DNA from: a bacterium
Lineage (GTDB): Bacteria > Hinthialibacterota > Hinthialibacteria > Hinthialibacterales > Hinthialibacteraceae
Direction of reading: 5' to 3'
NCBI GenBank assembly: GCA_016125385.1
Contig: WGLV01000055.1
Location: forward strand, 36,695-100,694
DNA: 64,000 nucleotides
Shown: positions 19,832 to 29,433 of the stretch, in pieces
Layout: each line of letters begins with the position of its first letter
Position numbering within the stretch: position 1 is the stretch's first letter
Program-made: the position numbers and the translations under genes
The notes under the pieces: generated by a model
What the model saw: only the letters and a program-made list of their open reading frames with translations
The model's database searches: none
What the model was told of the DNA's origin: nothing

Positions 19832-20551
19832 TTATTTCAAGACTTTGATGCGGATGTTTTTCCACCGGATCTGTTTACCGACTTTCTTTTCATCGTTGCC
19901 CACGCTGTGAACCTGTAGCGCAATGAAACCTGTATGCGTCATGTCGTCGGTCAGGTCGGCGGCGGGGACGCCATTGATCCAGGTTTTGATGGAATCGCCC
20001 TTCGCTTCGATGCGGTAGTGGTTCCAGTCGTTATGCTTGAAGGCGGCGCGCGCTTCTTTGTACTTGTCGCCTTCGAGATTGTTGAGCCAACCCCGACGGC
20101 CTTCATCATAGATGCCCGCCGACCAGGCGCGATCCGATGGATCGATTTCGACCTGATAGCCATGAACGCGGTCCGCGGCGACTTTGATTTCCTTGATCTT
20201 TCCATCATCGCCGACGGTTACGTAGGTTTTGGGCGTTCCATAAACATTGCTGCGGATCTGGATTCCCGAGTTCAACAGGTCGTCCACACGATAATCCACT
20301 TCGAGAATAAAATTGGTGTAGAGCTTATTGGTGCAGAGAAAACTGTTGCTGGTATTAGGGACTGACGTACCGACAATGACGCCGTCTTCCACCGTGTATT
20401 CGGCTTTTCCTCCGTGCTGTTCCCAGCCTTCCAGATTCTTGCCGTTAAACAGATCGACGAAGCCGTCGTCATCGGCGGCCATCGCCGGCGCGGCCGCGAT
20501 CAGCAGGGCGGCGCAAAACAAAAACAGGCGACTCAAATCACGTTTCATCAT
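19832..20551 (-). CDS. DUF1080 (3-keto-disaccharide hydrolase family) secreted protein
   Basis: Signal peptide; [76 protein letters not shown]. Confidence 0.92.
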   Translation of the reverse strand: MMKRDLSRLFLFCAALLIAAAPAMAADDDGFVDLFNGKNLEGWEQHGGKAEYTVEDGVIVGTSVPNTSNSFLCTNKLYTNFILEVDYRVDDLLNSGIQIRSNVYGTPKTYVTVGDDGKIKEIKVAADRVHGYQVEIDPSDRAWSAGIYDEGRRGWLNNLEGDKYKEARAAFKHNDWNHYRIEAKGDSIKTWINGVPAADLTDDMTHTGFIALQVHSVGNDEKKVGKQIRWKNIRIKVLK

Positions 20552-20787
20552 GTCCTCCAAAATAGATGGATTGATTGTGCAATACGCGAGGGATGCATCA
20601 TTTTCATGTAATGTTTGTAACATAATACCTCGCCAATGTTAAGCGATCACCGCGATAAGCGTAGCACACTCCATTCAACGATTCATTTCGCCGACGATTA
20701 CGCGCATCAGGGCTTTTCAACCTTCACCCCAGCACATGCGGCGTGAAATAATGTTCGCGTTCAAAACCATCCAGGAAGGAAACCGAT

Positions 20788-22080
20788 ATGAACATTCGTC
20801 TGACATCTTTGGCGTTTCTCATGCTCATCCTGACGACGCCGGCAGGCTATACCGGCGATTCGCTGAACGCGAAGGAACTCGGCGTCAGCGGCGACGGCAA
20901 AACCGACGACGGACCGGTGTTGCAAAAGATTTTGCAACAGGCGGCGGATCAGGGAGGCGGTGAAGTCTATCTACCCGCTGGACAGTATCGCATTGAGGAT
21001 AGCATCCAGATTCCATCCGGCGTCACATTGCGGGGCGTATGGGAAGCTCCGCATCACGCCGATCAGGTATGGGGCAGCGTTTTGCTGGCGGTGGGGCATG
21101 AAGGTGAAGAAGACGGGCCCGCATTGATACAACTATCCGCCAACTCATCGGTGCAGGGGCTGACAATATTTTATCCCAATCAGACCATGGAAGACATCAA
21201 AGTGTATCCGTGGGCGATTGAAGGCGAGGGCATGCACGGCAGCGTTATTGACGTTACGCTGACCAACGCGTATCAGGGCGTCTCATTCGGACGCAAGCGG
21301 AATGAATTGCACCTTATTCGCAACGTCTATGGATGCTGCCTGCGGCGCGGCGTGTTCATCGATCAATGCACTGACATCGGCCGCATTGAAAACGTGCATT
21401 TCAACCCGCATTACTGGGCGCGCGCGAAAATGAACGAGATCGAAGGCGCCAAGCCTCCCCGTGGGATGCGCGATCTGATCTCTTACCTGAACGCGAATTG
21501 CGAAGCGTTTATTTTCGGGCGAACCGACTGGGAATACGTGCTTAATACTTTCGCGTATGGATTCGATAAATGCTACAAGTTTATCGAAACCGAACACGGC
21601 GCCTGCAATGGCAACTTTCTCGGTATCGGCGCCGACGGCGGCAACCACGCGGTTTGGATGGAAGCCACACAACCGCCCGGCCTGCTCATCACCAATGGAG
21701 AATTCGTCACAATGGCGGGCAAGGAATCGATTCAGATCGTCGCGACGGAATCGTACAAAGGCGTGGCTCAGTTCAACAACTGCTCGTTCTGGGGCCCGAC
21801 CGACATGTGCGCCTCCATCAAAGGAACGGGATTCGTTTCGTTCCAGCAGTGCAATTTCGTACAATGGGGTCTTCAAGGCAAAAAGAGTCCCGCTTTAAAT
21901 TTTGAAAGCGGGAATGCGGCGGTGCATTCGTCATTCTTCCAGGACGCCAAACCGCATATTCTTCTGGGCCCCAAGGTGAGCAGCGCTGTGATTTCAGGAA
22001 ACCAGTTCAAGGGTGATATTCAGATTGATAACCAGAGTCAGGGTGACGTACAGATCATGGGGAACGCCTCAATTCATTAA
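20788..22080 (+). CDS. Right-handed beta-helix protein (pectate-lyase-3/GH28-like), secreted
   Basis: AKELGVSGDGKTDDGPVLQKILQQAADQGGGEVYLPAGQYRIEDSIQIPSGVTLRG. Confidence 0.82.
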   Translation: MNIRLTSLAFLMLILTTPAGYTGDSLNAKELGVSGDGKTDDGPVLQKILQQAADQGGGEVYLPAGQYRIEDSIQIPSGVTLRGVWEAPHHADQVWGSVLLAVGHEGEEDGPALIQLSANSSVQGLTIFYPNQTMEDIKVYPWAIEGEGMHGSVIDVTLTNAYQGVSFGRKRNELHLIRNVYGCCLRRGVFIDQCTDIGRIENVHFNPHYWARAKMNEIEGAKPPRGMRDLISYLNANCEAFIFGRTDWEYVLNTFAYGFDKCYKFIETEHGACNGNFLGIGADGGNHAVWMEATQPPGLLITNGEFVTMAGKESIQIVATESYKGVAQFNNCSFWGPTDMCASIKGTGFVSFQQCNFVQWGLQGKKSPALNFESGNAAVHSSFFQDAKPHILLGPKVSSAVISGNQFKGDIQIDNQSQGDVQIMGNASIH

Positions 22081-22110
22081 CGCCGTCCAATAATTGAGCC
22101 AATATTCAGA

Positions 22111-22150
22111 AACGCGCCAATCGCTTATACGCAATTTGGCGCGTTTTTTT
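22111..22150 (+). terminator. Rho-independent terminator
   Basis: AACGCGCCAA...TTGGCGCGTT followed by TTTTTT. Confidence 0.8.
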
Positions 22151-22255
22151 GCGCAAATTGGCGTACAAATCGACAAAAAATACCTTACACTACTCTCCAG
22201 TTGATCAAAATTTGCTGATTCTTTTCTAATGGATTGCTGTGGAGGAAATACCAGA

Positions 22256-24214
22256 ATGCGTTTTTCATTCACAACCCTGCTGATCGGGTGCCTCACTCTC
22301 GTTGTCCAAACCACTCAGCCCACCCTCTCCGCTGAAAGCGCAAAAGTGGACTTACGCGTAAATGATACGCGCGAACCGATTTCTCCGTATATATACGGTC
22401 AGTTCATCGAACATCTGGGCCGTTGTATCTACGGCGGCATTTGGGCCGAGATGCTTGAGGACCGCAAGTTTTATTTCCCCGTTAAAGATGAGTTCAAACC
22501 GTGGAAAACCTTCACGGATGACAGTTATTGGAAAGGCGGAGATTTTGAGGTTCTTACCGGATCGCCCTGGCGGGTCATCGGCGGTAAGAACATCGTCCGC
22601 ATGGATGAAACAAACCCTTATGCGGGCAAACACTCGCCTGTCATCACTCTGCCGGGCGGCGAACCGGTGGGAATCGAACAGGGCCGGTTGGCCGTACGAT
22701 CCGGGAAAACCTATACCGGGCGCGCCATGCTGGCGGGTGATCCGTCCGCCGGTCCGGTAACGATTGAACTCGCCTGGGGCGAGGGCGACGACCAACGCAC
22801 CGCCGCCGTCTTGCCCCGACTGGATCGTGAATACCGAACGTTTCCCTTTTCTCTGAAGGCATCGGGCGACAGCGATCATGCCGTTCTGCGCATCACAAGC
22901 ACTGGAAAAGGCGAGTTGCGCGTTGGCGCGGTTTCATTGATGCCTTCGGATAACGTGGAGGGATTTCGCCCGGATGTATTGCAACTACTGCGCGAACTGA
23001 ACTCCCCCGTGTACCGCTGGCCGGGCGGGAACTTCGTCAGCGGTTACGACTGGACCGACGGTCTCGGCGAACGCGACCGGCGCCCGCCGCGAAAAAATCC
23101 CGCATGGACCGGCGTTGAAGCGAACGATGTCGGCATCCACGAGTTCATGCGGTTGTGCGAGTTGCTCGATACCGAGCCCTACATCGCGGTTAACACCGGG
23201 CTGGGTTCAATCAAACACGCCGCCGATGAAATCGAATACTGCAACGGTTCACCCGATACGCCGATGGGCGCATGGCGCGCGGCGAACGGTCATCCCGAGC
23301 CCTACGCGGTGAAATGGTGGGGTGTTGGGAATGAAATGTTCGGCAATTGGCAGCTGGGTCACATGCCGCTCAGCGAATACGTGAAAAAGCATAATGCCTG
23401 CGTGGATGCGATGCGCGCCGTCGACCCCGACGCGGTTCTGGTAGCGGTGGGTGAAGCGGGCGACTGGAGCCGCACCATGATGAGCCAGTGCGCCGATCAT
23501 ATGGACCTGATCAGTGAACACCGCTACTGGAGAGATAAACCCGATCTCGTCGAACACGTCGAACAACCGATGAAAGGCATTCAGGATATCGTCGACGCGC
23601 ACCGCCAGTACCGCAAAGAAATCGACGGACTGGCGGAAAAAGACATCCGCATCGCGCTGGATGAGTGGAATTACTGGTACGGACGATACGTCTACGGCGA
23701 ACTGGGCGTTCAATATCACCTGCAGGATGCGCTGGGAATCGCGGAAGGCCTGCACGCCATGTACCGCAACAGCGACATGATCTATATGGCGAACTACGCT
23801 CAGACGGTCAACGTGATCGGCGCCATCAAAACCAGCCGAACCGAGGCGTGTTTCGACACGACCGGGCTCGCGCTGAAGATGTATCGCGAGCATTTCGGAG
23901 AGATTCCCTTCGAGGTCGGCGGAGTTCCCGCCCCGCTCGACGCGGCCGCCGCCTGGACGAAAGACCGGAGCGCAATCACATTATCCTTGGTCAATCCATC
24001 AACAGATACTGTCACCTTGGAGTTGAATTCAGGAGTAAAACTCGAACCGCAAGGTAAGGCATGGACCATCGCGGGAGACGACAAAATGGCCTACAACCAG
24101 CCCGGTGAAAAACCTGGCGTGGTTATCAGAGAAGCAACGATTACGTTGGATCAGAACAAAATCATCATCCATCCGATGAGCGCTACCATTTTTCATTTCA
24201 ATGTATTACATTGA
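22256..24214 (+). CDS. Alpha-L-arabinofuranosidase, GH51-like, secreted
   Basis: PISPYIYGQFIEHLGRCIYGGIWAEML; PVYRWPGGNFVSGYDWTDGLG; WWGVGNEMFGNWQLGHM (acid/base); IALDEWNYWY (nucleophile); start at ATGCGTTTTTCA behind gtggagga. Confidence 0.92.
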   Translation: MRFSFTTLLIGCLTLVVQTTQPTLSAESAKVDLRVNDTREPISPYIYGQFIEHLGRCIYGGIWAEMLEDRKFYFPVKDEFKPWKTFTDDSYWKGGDFEVLTGSPWRVIGGKNIVRMDETNPYAGKHSPVITLPGGEPVGIEQGRLAVRSGKTYTGRAMLAGDPSAGPVTIELAWGEGDDQRTAAVLPRLDREYRTFPFSLKASGDSDHAVLRITSTGKGELRVGAVSLMPSDNVEGFRPDVLQLLRELNSPVYRWPGGNFVSGYDWTDGLGERDRRPPRKNPAWTGVEANDVGIHEFMRLCELLDTEPYIAVNTGLGSIKHAADEIEYCNGSPDTPMGAWRAANGHPEPYAVKWWGVGNEMFGNWQLGHMPLSEYVKKHNACVDAMRAVDPDAVLVAVGEAGDWSRTMMSQCADHMDLISEHRYWRDKPDLVEHVEQPMKGIQDIVDAHRQYRKEIDGLAEKDIRIALDEWNYWYGRYVYGELGVQYHLQDALGIAEGLHAMYRNSDMIYMANYAQTVNVIGAIKTSRTEACFDTTGLALKMYREHFGEIPFEVGGVPAPLDAAAAWTKDRSAITLSLVNPSTDTVTLELNSGVKLEPQGKAWTIAGDDKMAYNQPGEKPGVVIREATITLDQNKIIIHPMSATIFHFNVLH

Positions 24215-24269
24215 TGAATATCCGCTGGCGGTATGAGCGGAAACTTTTGCGCTAAAGGATGGGTGAGGA

Positions 24270-24953
24270 ATGGTATTTCAAATCGCCGGACCCCGTTGCG
24301 GGGATCGAATTACGCGTCATGGCAGGCGTTCGGGTTTTACTTTGATAGAGTTGTTGATCGTCGTCGCGATTATCGGAATTCTGGCGGCGATCGCGGTTCC
24401 GAACTTTCTGAATGCTCAAACACGGGCCCGCGTGGCGAGAACGAACAGCGATCTGCGAACCATCGCGCTCGCCATTCAGACGTACCAGGTGGATCGGAAT
24501 GCTTTTCCGCCGAATCAAAGCCACCTGGTGGTGGATTTGAAAGTGTTAACCACGCCTGTGGCGTATCTGTCGAACATCGGTCTGGTTGACATTTTTAAAC
24601 CCGAACAGGGAAACACCGGAAACGCCGTGCAGAGTTATCTGTACTACCTGTACAAAGCCGATCCGGTCAATAAATACACTTGGATCGACGCGGTCAGTTA
24701 TCAGCAGTTCTCCACCGACGGGTTTTGCCTGTCGAGTTGGGGGCCGGACCGAGTTCAGGGCTCACGCGTTAATAATGACCCGAATGGGGCCTCGCTGGGT
24801 CCGCCGATTGAGTGGGTTTACATACAGACGCGCCTTGGCAACCCCAACGCGTTGGGCGGAGTCTACGCGCCCAGCAATGGATTAACCAGCGGTGGAGACA
24901 TCGGAAGATGGGGTGGCAGCGTACCCGGAGTACCAGTGATTCTGGGTGGATGA
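24270..24953 (+). CDS. Prepilin-type N-terminal cleavage/methylation domain protein (type II pseudopilin-like)
   Basis: SGFTLIELLIVVAIIGILAAIAVPNFLNAQTRARVARTNSDLRTIALAIQTYQVDRNAFPP. Confidence 0.92.
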   Translation: MVFQIAGPRCGDRITRHGRRSGFTLIELLIVVAIIGILAAIAVPNFLNAQTRARVARTNSDLRTIALAIQTYQVDRNAFPPNQSHLVVDLKVLTTPVAYLSNIGLVDIFKPEQGNTGNAVQSYLYYLYKADPVNKYTWIDAVSYQQFSTDGFCLSSWGPDRVQGSRVNNDPNGASLGPPIEWVYIQTRLGNPNALGGVYAPSNGLTSGGDIGRWGGSVPGVPVILGG

Positions 24954-25092
24954 TAAGACTCTATTTTCGCCGGACGAACGAAGGTGCGTCACAAGCGGAA
25001 ATTGAACGAATTCGATAAAAAAAGCCCGCGACTTCCCAGTGCGCGAGCAAAAGCCAGAGATGAAACCCATATATCCGTAGGGTTGTAATGTG

Positions 25093-25127
25093 GTTCCCGA
25101 TTGTGCGCAAACGGGAACTTTTTTTTA
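25093..25127 (+). terminator. Rho-independent terminator
   Basis: GTTCCCG-attgtgcgcaaa-CGGGAACTTTTTTTT. Confidence 0.8.
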
Positions 25128-25185
25128 TCCAATCGTATTTGCATTAAAGTTTGATTAGTATTAGCAAAACTGCAACACGTTATTA

Positions 25186-26361
25186 TTGAAAACGGATTGG
25201 ACTCAAAAATCAATGCGAACCGTCGTCTTGCCGATTGAAAGCTCCCGCTCATCCGGACGGCAACTGCTGCGCGGCGTCGCGCGTTATTCGCGTTTGCATG
25301 GTCCGTGGCGCTTTTATTGGGAACCAGGCGGATTGGATGAAATCGTCCCGAGACTGAAAGAACTCAAGGCGGACGGAATCATCACACGAGACTCAAGCCG
25401 GTTACCCAACCTGCTGCAATTCGGCATCCCGACAGTCATCATCGAACATCATTTTGAACGAAACCCCGAACAGACCGTCATTTACACTGATTCAACCACC
25501 ATCGGCGAAATGGCCGCCGATCACCTGGCGTCATGCGGATTCAGACACTTCGCCTTTTGCGGGTATTCGGATAAACCGTGGTCTATCGCCCGGCGTCACA
25601 GTTTTGTAGCCAGGCTCAACCAGCAGGCGCTATTCACCAATGTGTTTGAATCTCCAACCGCGATCGATCATTTTTCATCGGCTGGTGAACAACAGCGACT
25701 CGCCTCCTGGCTGAAAACGCTCCCCAAACCCGTCGGCGTCATGGCGTGTAATGACGACCGGGGACAGCAAGTCTTGAGCGCGGTTCAACTCGCCGGATTA
25801 AAAACACCCGACGACGTGGCGCTCATCGGCGTCGATAATGACGAGTTGATCTGCGAATTCTCCGACCCGCCCATGAGCAGCGTCGCGTTGAACTTCGAAC
25901 GAGGCGGCTTTGAAGGCGCCGCTCTGCTCGATCGGCTGATGAATGGCGAATCGCCTGACGTCACTGAAGTCATCGTTCAACCAACGCATCCCGTGGTGAG
26001 GCAATCGACCGATATTATGGTGCTGGAGGACGCCGCTGTGGTCGATTCACTGCGTTTCATCCGTATGAACGCCGTACAAAACATCTGCGTGTCCGACGTG
26101 GTCGAGGCCGGCTCGCTCTCGCGCCGAGCGTTGGAAAAACGCTTCCGCGACCAGTTAAACCGATCGATTCTCGAAGAGATCCGCCGCGCCCGCACCAAAC
26201 AGATTTCCAGCCTGTTAATCGAAACCGATATGTCAATCACCCAGATCGCCATCGAATTGCGCTTTCAGAGCGAAGAGCATATCTCGCGGTATTTCAAACG
26301 AGAGATGAAAATGACGCCCCGTGAGTTCCGCAAAACCTATGGTCGCAAGGCCTCAAAATAA
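25186..26361 (+). CDS. XylR-type AraC-family transcriptional regulator (LacI-like sensor + AraC HTH)
   Basis: RSSGRQLLRGVARYSRLHGPWRFYWEPGG; PVGVMACNDDRGQQVLSAVQLAGLKTPDDVALIGVDND; C-term HISRYFKREMKMTPREFRKTYG. Confidence 0.9.
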   Translation: MKTDWTQKSMRTVVLPIESSRSSGRQLLRGVARYSRLHGPWRFYWEPGGLDEIVPRLKELKADGIITRDSSRLPNLLQFGIPTVIIEHHFERNPEQTVIYTDSTTIGEMAADHLASCGFRHFAFCGYSDKPWSIARRHSFVARLNQQALFTNVFESPTAIDHFSSAGEQQRLASWLKTLPKPVGVMACNDDRGQQVLSAVQLAGLKTPDDVALIGVDNDELICEFSDPPMSSVALNFERGGFEGAALLDRLMNGESPDVTEVIVQPTHPVVRQSTDIMVLEDAAVVDSLRFIRMNAVQNICVSDVVEAGSLSRRALEKRFRDQLNRSILEEIRRARTKQISSLLIETDMSITQIAIELRFQSEEHISRYFKREMKMTPREFRKTYGRKASK

Positions 26362-26381
26362 GCGGGCGTTCTCATCAGAGG

Positions 26382-27926
26382 TTATTTCTTCGACTGCTCG
26401 ATCGCGCGCTGCACCAGATTGGGATGATCGGTCTGGATCAGGTCGATTCCATACGAAATCGCTTTTTTGTAATCCCCCAGGCTTTCATGATCGCCGAGCG
26501 CATCCGAAAAAACCTTAACGCCCTTCGCGTGACAGGCCCTAATCAGTTCGGGGCTCAGCGAGTCCCAACTCGTGTCAACCGCATAGGGTTTGAAGTGGGT
26601 CATGATGGCGGCGAGATCTTCAATGCGTCCGAGTGGCGGCATGGTCTTGATGGACGGTTCAATCTTGACCAGCGCCTCCAGTTCATCCACGCTCCCGTAT
26701 ACGGCAACGTCATCAATCATGCCATGCTCGCGCAGCGCGGCGATCAGTTTGACAGGATCGGCGTCCTTATCATCCAGATAAAAGCGGCCGCAGCCCTTCA
26801 TGGCGTCGAGCGCTTCATCCAATGTTGGAACTTTTTCATCGTGATATGGCTTTCCGAACCACGCCCCCGCACTGACAGAGCGAAGGCGATCCAGCGTCAA
26901 CTCACGCACCAGTGAATCGAGCGGCGTGGTGCGGCCCGCGCCTGAATCATGCATCAGCGCGAACTGGCCGTCGCTGGTGGTACGCACGTCGAGCTCAATA
27001 TAATCGCACCCCAGTGAAATGGCTCCATGAATCGAAGCCAGCGTGTTTTCCGGCGCGAGCGACGATGCGCCGCGATGCGCTGAAATCATGCAATGAGGTT
27101 TGTCTCCCACCGCATGACGGAACCACGCCGCTTGGATTTCATCCGGGCGATCCGTCTGCAGATAATCAACTCCCATGCCGATGGAGGCGTTCCACACAGC
27201 GGGATTGTCGTCATCATCCAGTGACTTGACCTGAACGGCAACGCCCTTCGCGTGCGCGGCTTTGACCAGCGCGGGCGTCAGATCTTTGTAATTAACCTCA
27301 ATGATGGCGACTGAAAAATCGCTTACCAGCTCGGCCAGTTCTTCCTCATCGTGGCATTTCGCCATGTAATTCAGGTCTTTCACGCCAAGCGTTTTAAATT
27401 CATTCAACAATTTATGTCCACCGTATATCACGGTCTGATTCTCCATGCCGGCGTCGCGGATTTCGCGGACCAGCAACGCAGGATGCACGTCTTTGCAATC
27501 GATATAGATGTTGATTTTGTTCCTGGCGAAATCCAGCGCCTGCCTGAACGAAATAAGCCGCTCATCTTTGAATCGAGGCGCAAACCACGATCCAGCGTCG
27601 AGAGCCTGAATCTCTTTCAAGGTGTGTTCTTTTATCTTTCCCTGTCCGTTCGTTTTCTCATCCAGCGAGGAATCATGATAAACAACATGTTGGCCATCAC
27701 TGGTAAGCCTGACGTCGATCTCGATCCATTCAAATCCCTCCTCGGCCGCAATTCGGTACGCGGGCCGGGTATTTTCAGGAGCGGCCATCGCGGCGCCTCG
27801 ATGGACCATAACTTGCAGAGGCCTTGGCGGGTTATACGCCTGGAAAAAATCAGCGGTGAAACCAAGCGGTGAGCACAGCGCCACGAGCAGACTCACTAAG
27901 AACAAGTACGGTTTACAGCGGCTCAT
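26382..27926 (-). CDS. Glycerophosphodiester phosphodiesterase family protein with two tandem GDPD domains, secreted
   Basis: Two copies of HRGA...APENT...IE(I/L)DVR(L/T)TSDGQ...HD (first at ~aa 43, second at ~aa 282); signal peptide. Confidence 0.9.
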   Translation of the reverse strand: MSRCKPYLFLVSLLVALCSPLGFTADFFQAYNPPRPLQVMVHRGAAMAAPENTRPAYRIAAEEGFEWIEIDVRLTSDGQHVVYHDSSLDEKTNGQGKIKEHTLKEIQALDAGSWFAPRFKDERLISFRQALDFARNKINIYIDCKDVHPALLVREIRDAGMENQTVIYGGHKLLNEFKTLGVKDLNYMAKCHDEEELAELVSDFSVAIIEVNYKDLTPALVKAAHAKGVAVQVKSLDDDDNPAVWNASIGMGVDYLQTDRPDEIQAAWFRHAVGDKPHCMISAHRGASSLAPENTLASIHGAISLGCDYIELDVRTTSDGQFALMHDSGAGRTTPLDSLVRELTLDRLRSVSAGAWFGKPYHDEKVPTLDEALDAMKGCGRFYLDDKDADPVKLIAALREHGMIDDVAVYGSVDELEALVKIEPSIKTMPPLGRIEDLAAIMTHFKPYAVDTSWDSLSPELIRACHAKGVKVFSDALGDHESLGDYKKAISYGIDLIQTDHPNLVQRAIEQSKK

Positions 27927-27944
27927 ATTCGATTTCCCTTCAAG

Positions 27945-27976
27945 AAAAAAGACGATTTTTTAAAAATCGTCTTTTT
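27945..27976 (-). terminator. Rho-independent terminator of the 28033-29241 gene
   Basis: AAAAAGACGATTTTTAAAAATCGTCTTTTT self-complementary hairpin. Confidence 0.75.
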
Positions 27977-28032
27977 ATCCTGCTTCTTTCGGATTCAGAT
28001 TCTGTTTGAGATGCATTAAATCCTGATTCGAG

Positions 28033-29241
28033 TTAGATCAGTTTTTCCTTCACGGGATCCCATTCAACGCGTTTCCCTTCCCGGTACGACATGTTGGAAA
28101 GGTGCGCGCCGATAATGACTTTGTGTCCCATCGCGGCGGGTGAATTAGGCTGTTCACGGCTGCGGATGCAATCGAGGAAATTCTGCATGTGCGCGGTACC
28201 TTCATCGCCGCGCTCCCACTCATCCACTTTCTTGTTATCGAGGTCATAAACCCGGAACCACCCGTCGCGCTCCTGAATCAAACTGCCTTCGGTTCCGTAA
28301 AACGCGGCTCCGTCGCCTTCGTATCCGTTCATGAACTGCACGTCGAAGACGATGGCGAAGGTGGAACAATCAAGAATAGAGTGAACGTTGTCGGGCGTCT
28401 CCCAGCGGGGGTAGTGATAGTTACCGCCGTTGCAGGCAACACGGACAGGGCCAACGCTTTCAGTCACCCACATAACCACATCGAGCATGTGCGGGCCGAT
28501 ATCGGTCATCAAACCGCCGGCGTAATCCCAGAACCATCGCCACGCCGAACAGCGTTCCGCGTCGAAGGGACGATCCGGCGCGCTCCCGAGAAAACGCTTC
28601 CAGTCAATCCGATCGGGATTATACAACACCGGGTCTTTGGCGCGTTCCTGATAGGGATCGACCAGGCGATAGCGGCAGTCCCAGGTTCGAACCCACTTGA
28701 TTTCACCTATAGCCCCCGCCGCCACGACGTCGTGGGCGTGTTTCCAGTGTCCGCCGCTGCGTCGCTGGTTACCGACCTGAACGATCTGGTTGGACGCTTC
28801 CACAGCTTTGACCATTTCACGGCCCTGTTCGATCGTGCGTGAAAACGGTTTTTCGGTGTATGCGTCTTTTTTCGCCGCCAGCGAATCCATCAGAAGATCG
28901 TGATGCCAGTGGTCGGGGCCCGCGAGGATGACGGCGTCGATATCGTCACGAGCGAGCAAGTCTTGATAATCGCGGTATCGGTCTGTTTTTTTCTGAAGGC
29001 GTTCTTCACAGCGGTCGATCATGGCGTCATTGACATCGGCCAGGGCGACGATGTCGGCGCCCAGACGCATCGCCGTACGAAGCCGGTCCGATCCGCGATC
29101 GCCTACGCCAATGCCGCCGATACGGATTTTATCGTTGGCCCCAAGCGCGGATGGCGGAGCGAGCCGGGTGACCGCGGCGGCGCTGACGCCCAGCGATACC
29201 GCGCTTTTCATGAAACGTCTGCGAGTCGATTGATTGGTCAT
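28033..29241 (-). CDS. Gfo/Idh/MocA family oxidoreductase with twin-arginine signal
   Basis: TRRRFMKSAVSLGVSAAAVTRLAPPSALGAN; RIGGIGVGDRGSDRLR; DAYTEKPFSRTIEQGREMV. Confidence 0.9.
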   Translation of the reverse strand: MTNQSTRRRFMKSAVSLGVSAAAVTRLAPPSALGANDKIRIGGIGVGDRGSDRLRTAMRLGADIVALADVNDAMIDRCEERLQKKTDRYRDYQDLLARDDIDAVILAGPDHWHHDLLMDSLAAKKDAYTEKPFSRTIEQGREMVKAVEASNQIVQVGNQRRSGGHWKHAHDVVAAGAIGEIKWVRTWDCRYRLVDPYQERAKDPVLYNPDRIDWKRFLGSAPDRPFDAERCSAWRWFWDYAGGLMTDIGPHMLDVVMWVTESVGPVRVACNGGNYHYPRWETPDNVHSILDCSTFAIVFDVQFMNGYEGDGAAFYGTEGSLIQERDGWFRVYDLDNKKVDEWERGDEGTAHMQNFLDCIRSREQPNSPAAMGHKVIIGAHLSNMSYREGKRVEWDPVKEKLI

Positions 29242-29333
29242 ATTTGCTCTCCGTAATGAAGTGGATCACGATAACAGTCATGAAAAAATCGTCACGGATG
29301 GAGACCAGGATGGGTTTTATCGCCATTACATCG

Positions 29334-29360
29334 TTTTGCGTGAGCATCGCTCACGCAAAA
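29334..29360. repeat. Perfect inverted repeat (12 bp arms, 3 nt loop)
   Basis: TTTTGCGTGAGC-atc-GCTCACGCAAAA. Confidence 0.9.
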
Positions 29361-29433
29361 TCGGATTCAGGCGATCACTGCAGAAAGTAAGGTATCAAAA
29401 AAAAAGACGAAGAGAAAGCGGCGGATCAAGCGA

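Noticed and set aside
26382-27926. Recent DNA-level duplication within the GDPD gene
   Set aside because: The two halves are similar only at protein motif level; not a recent repeat.
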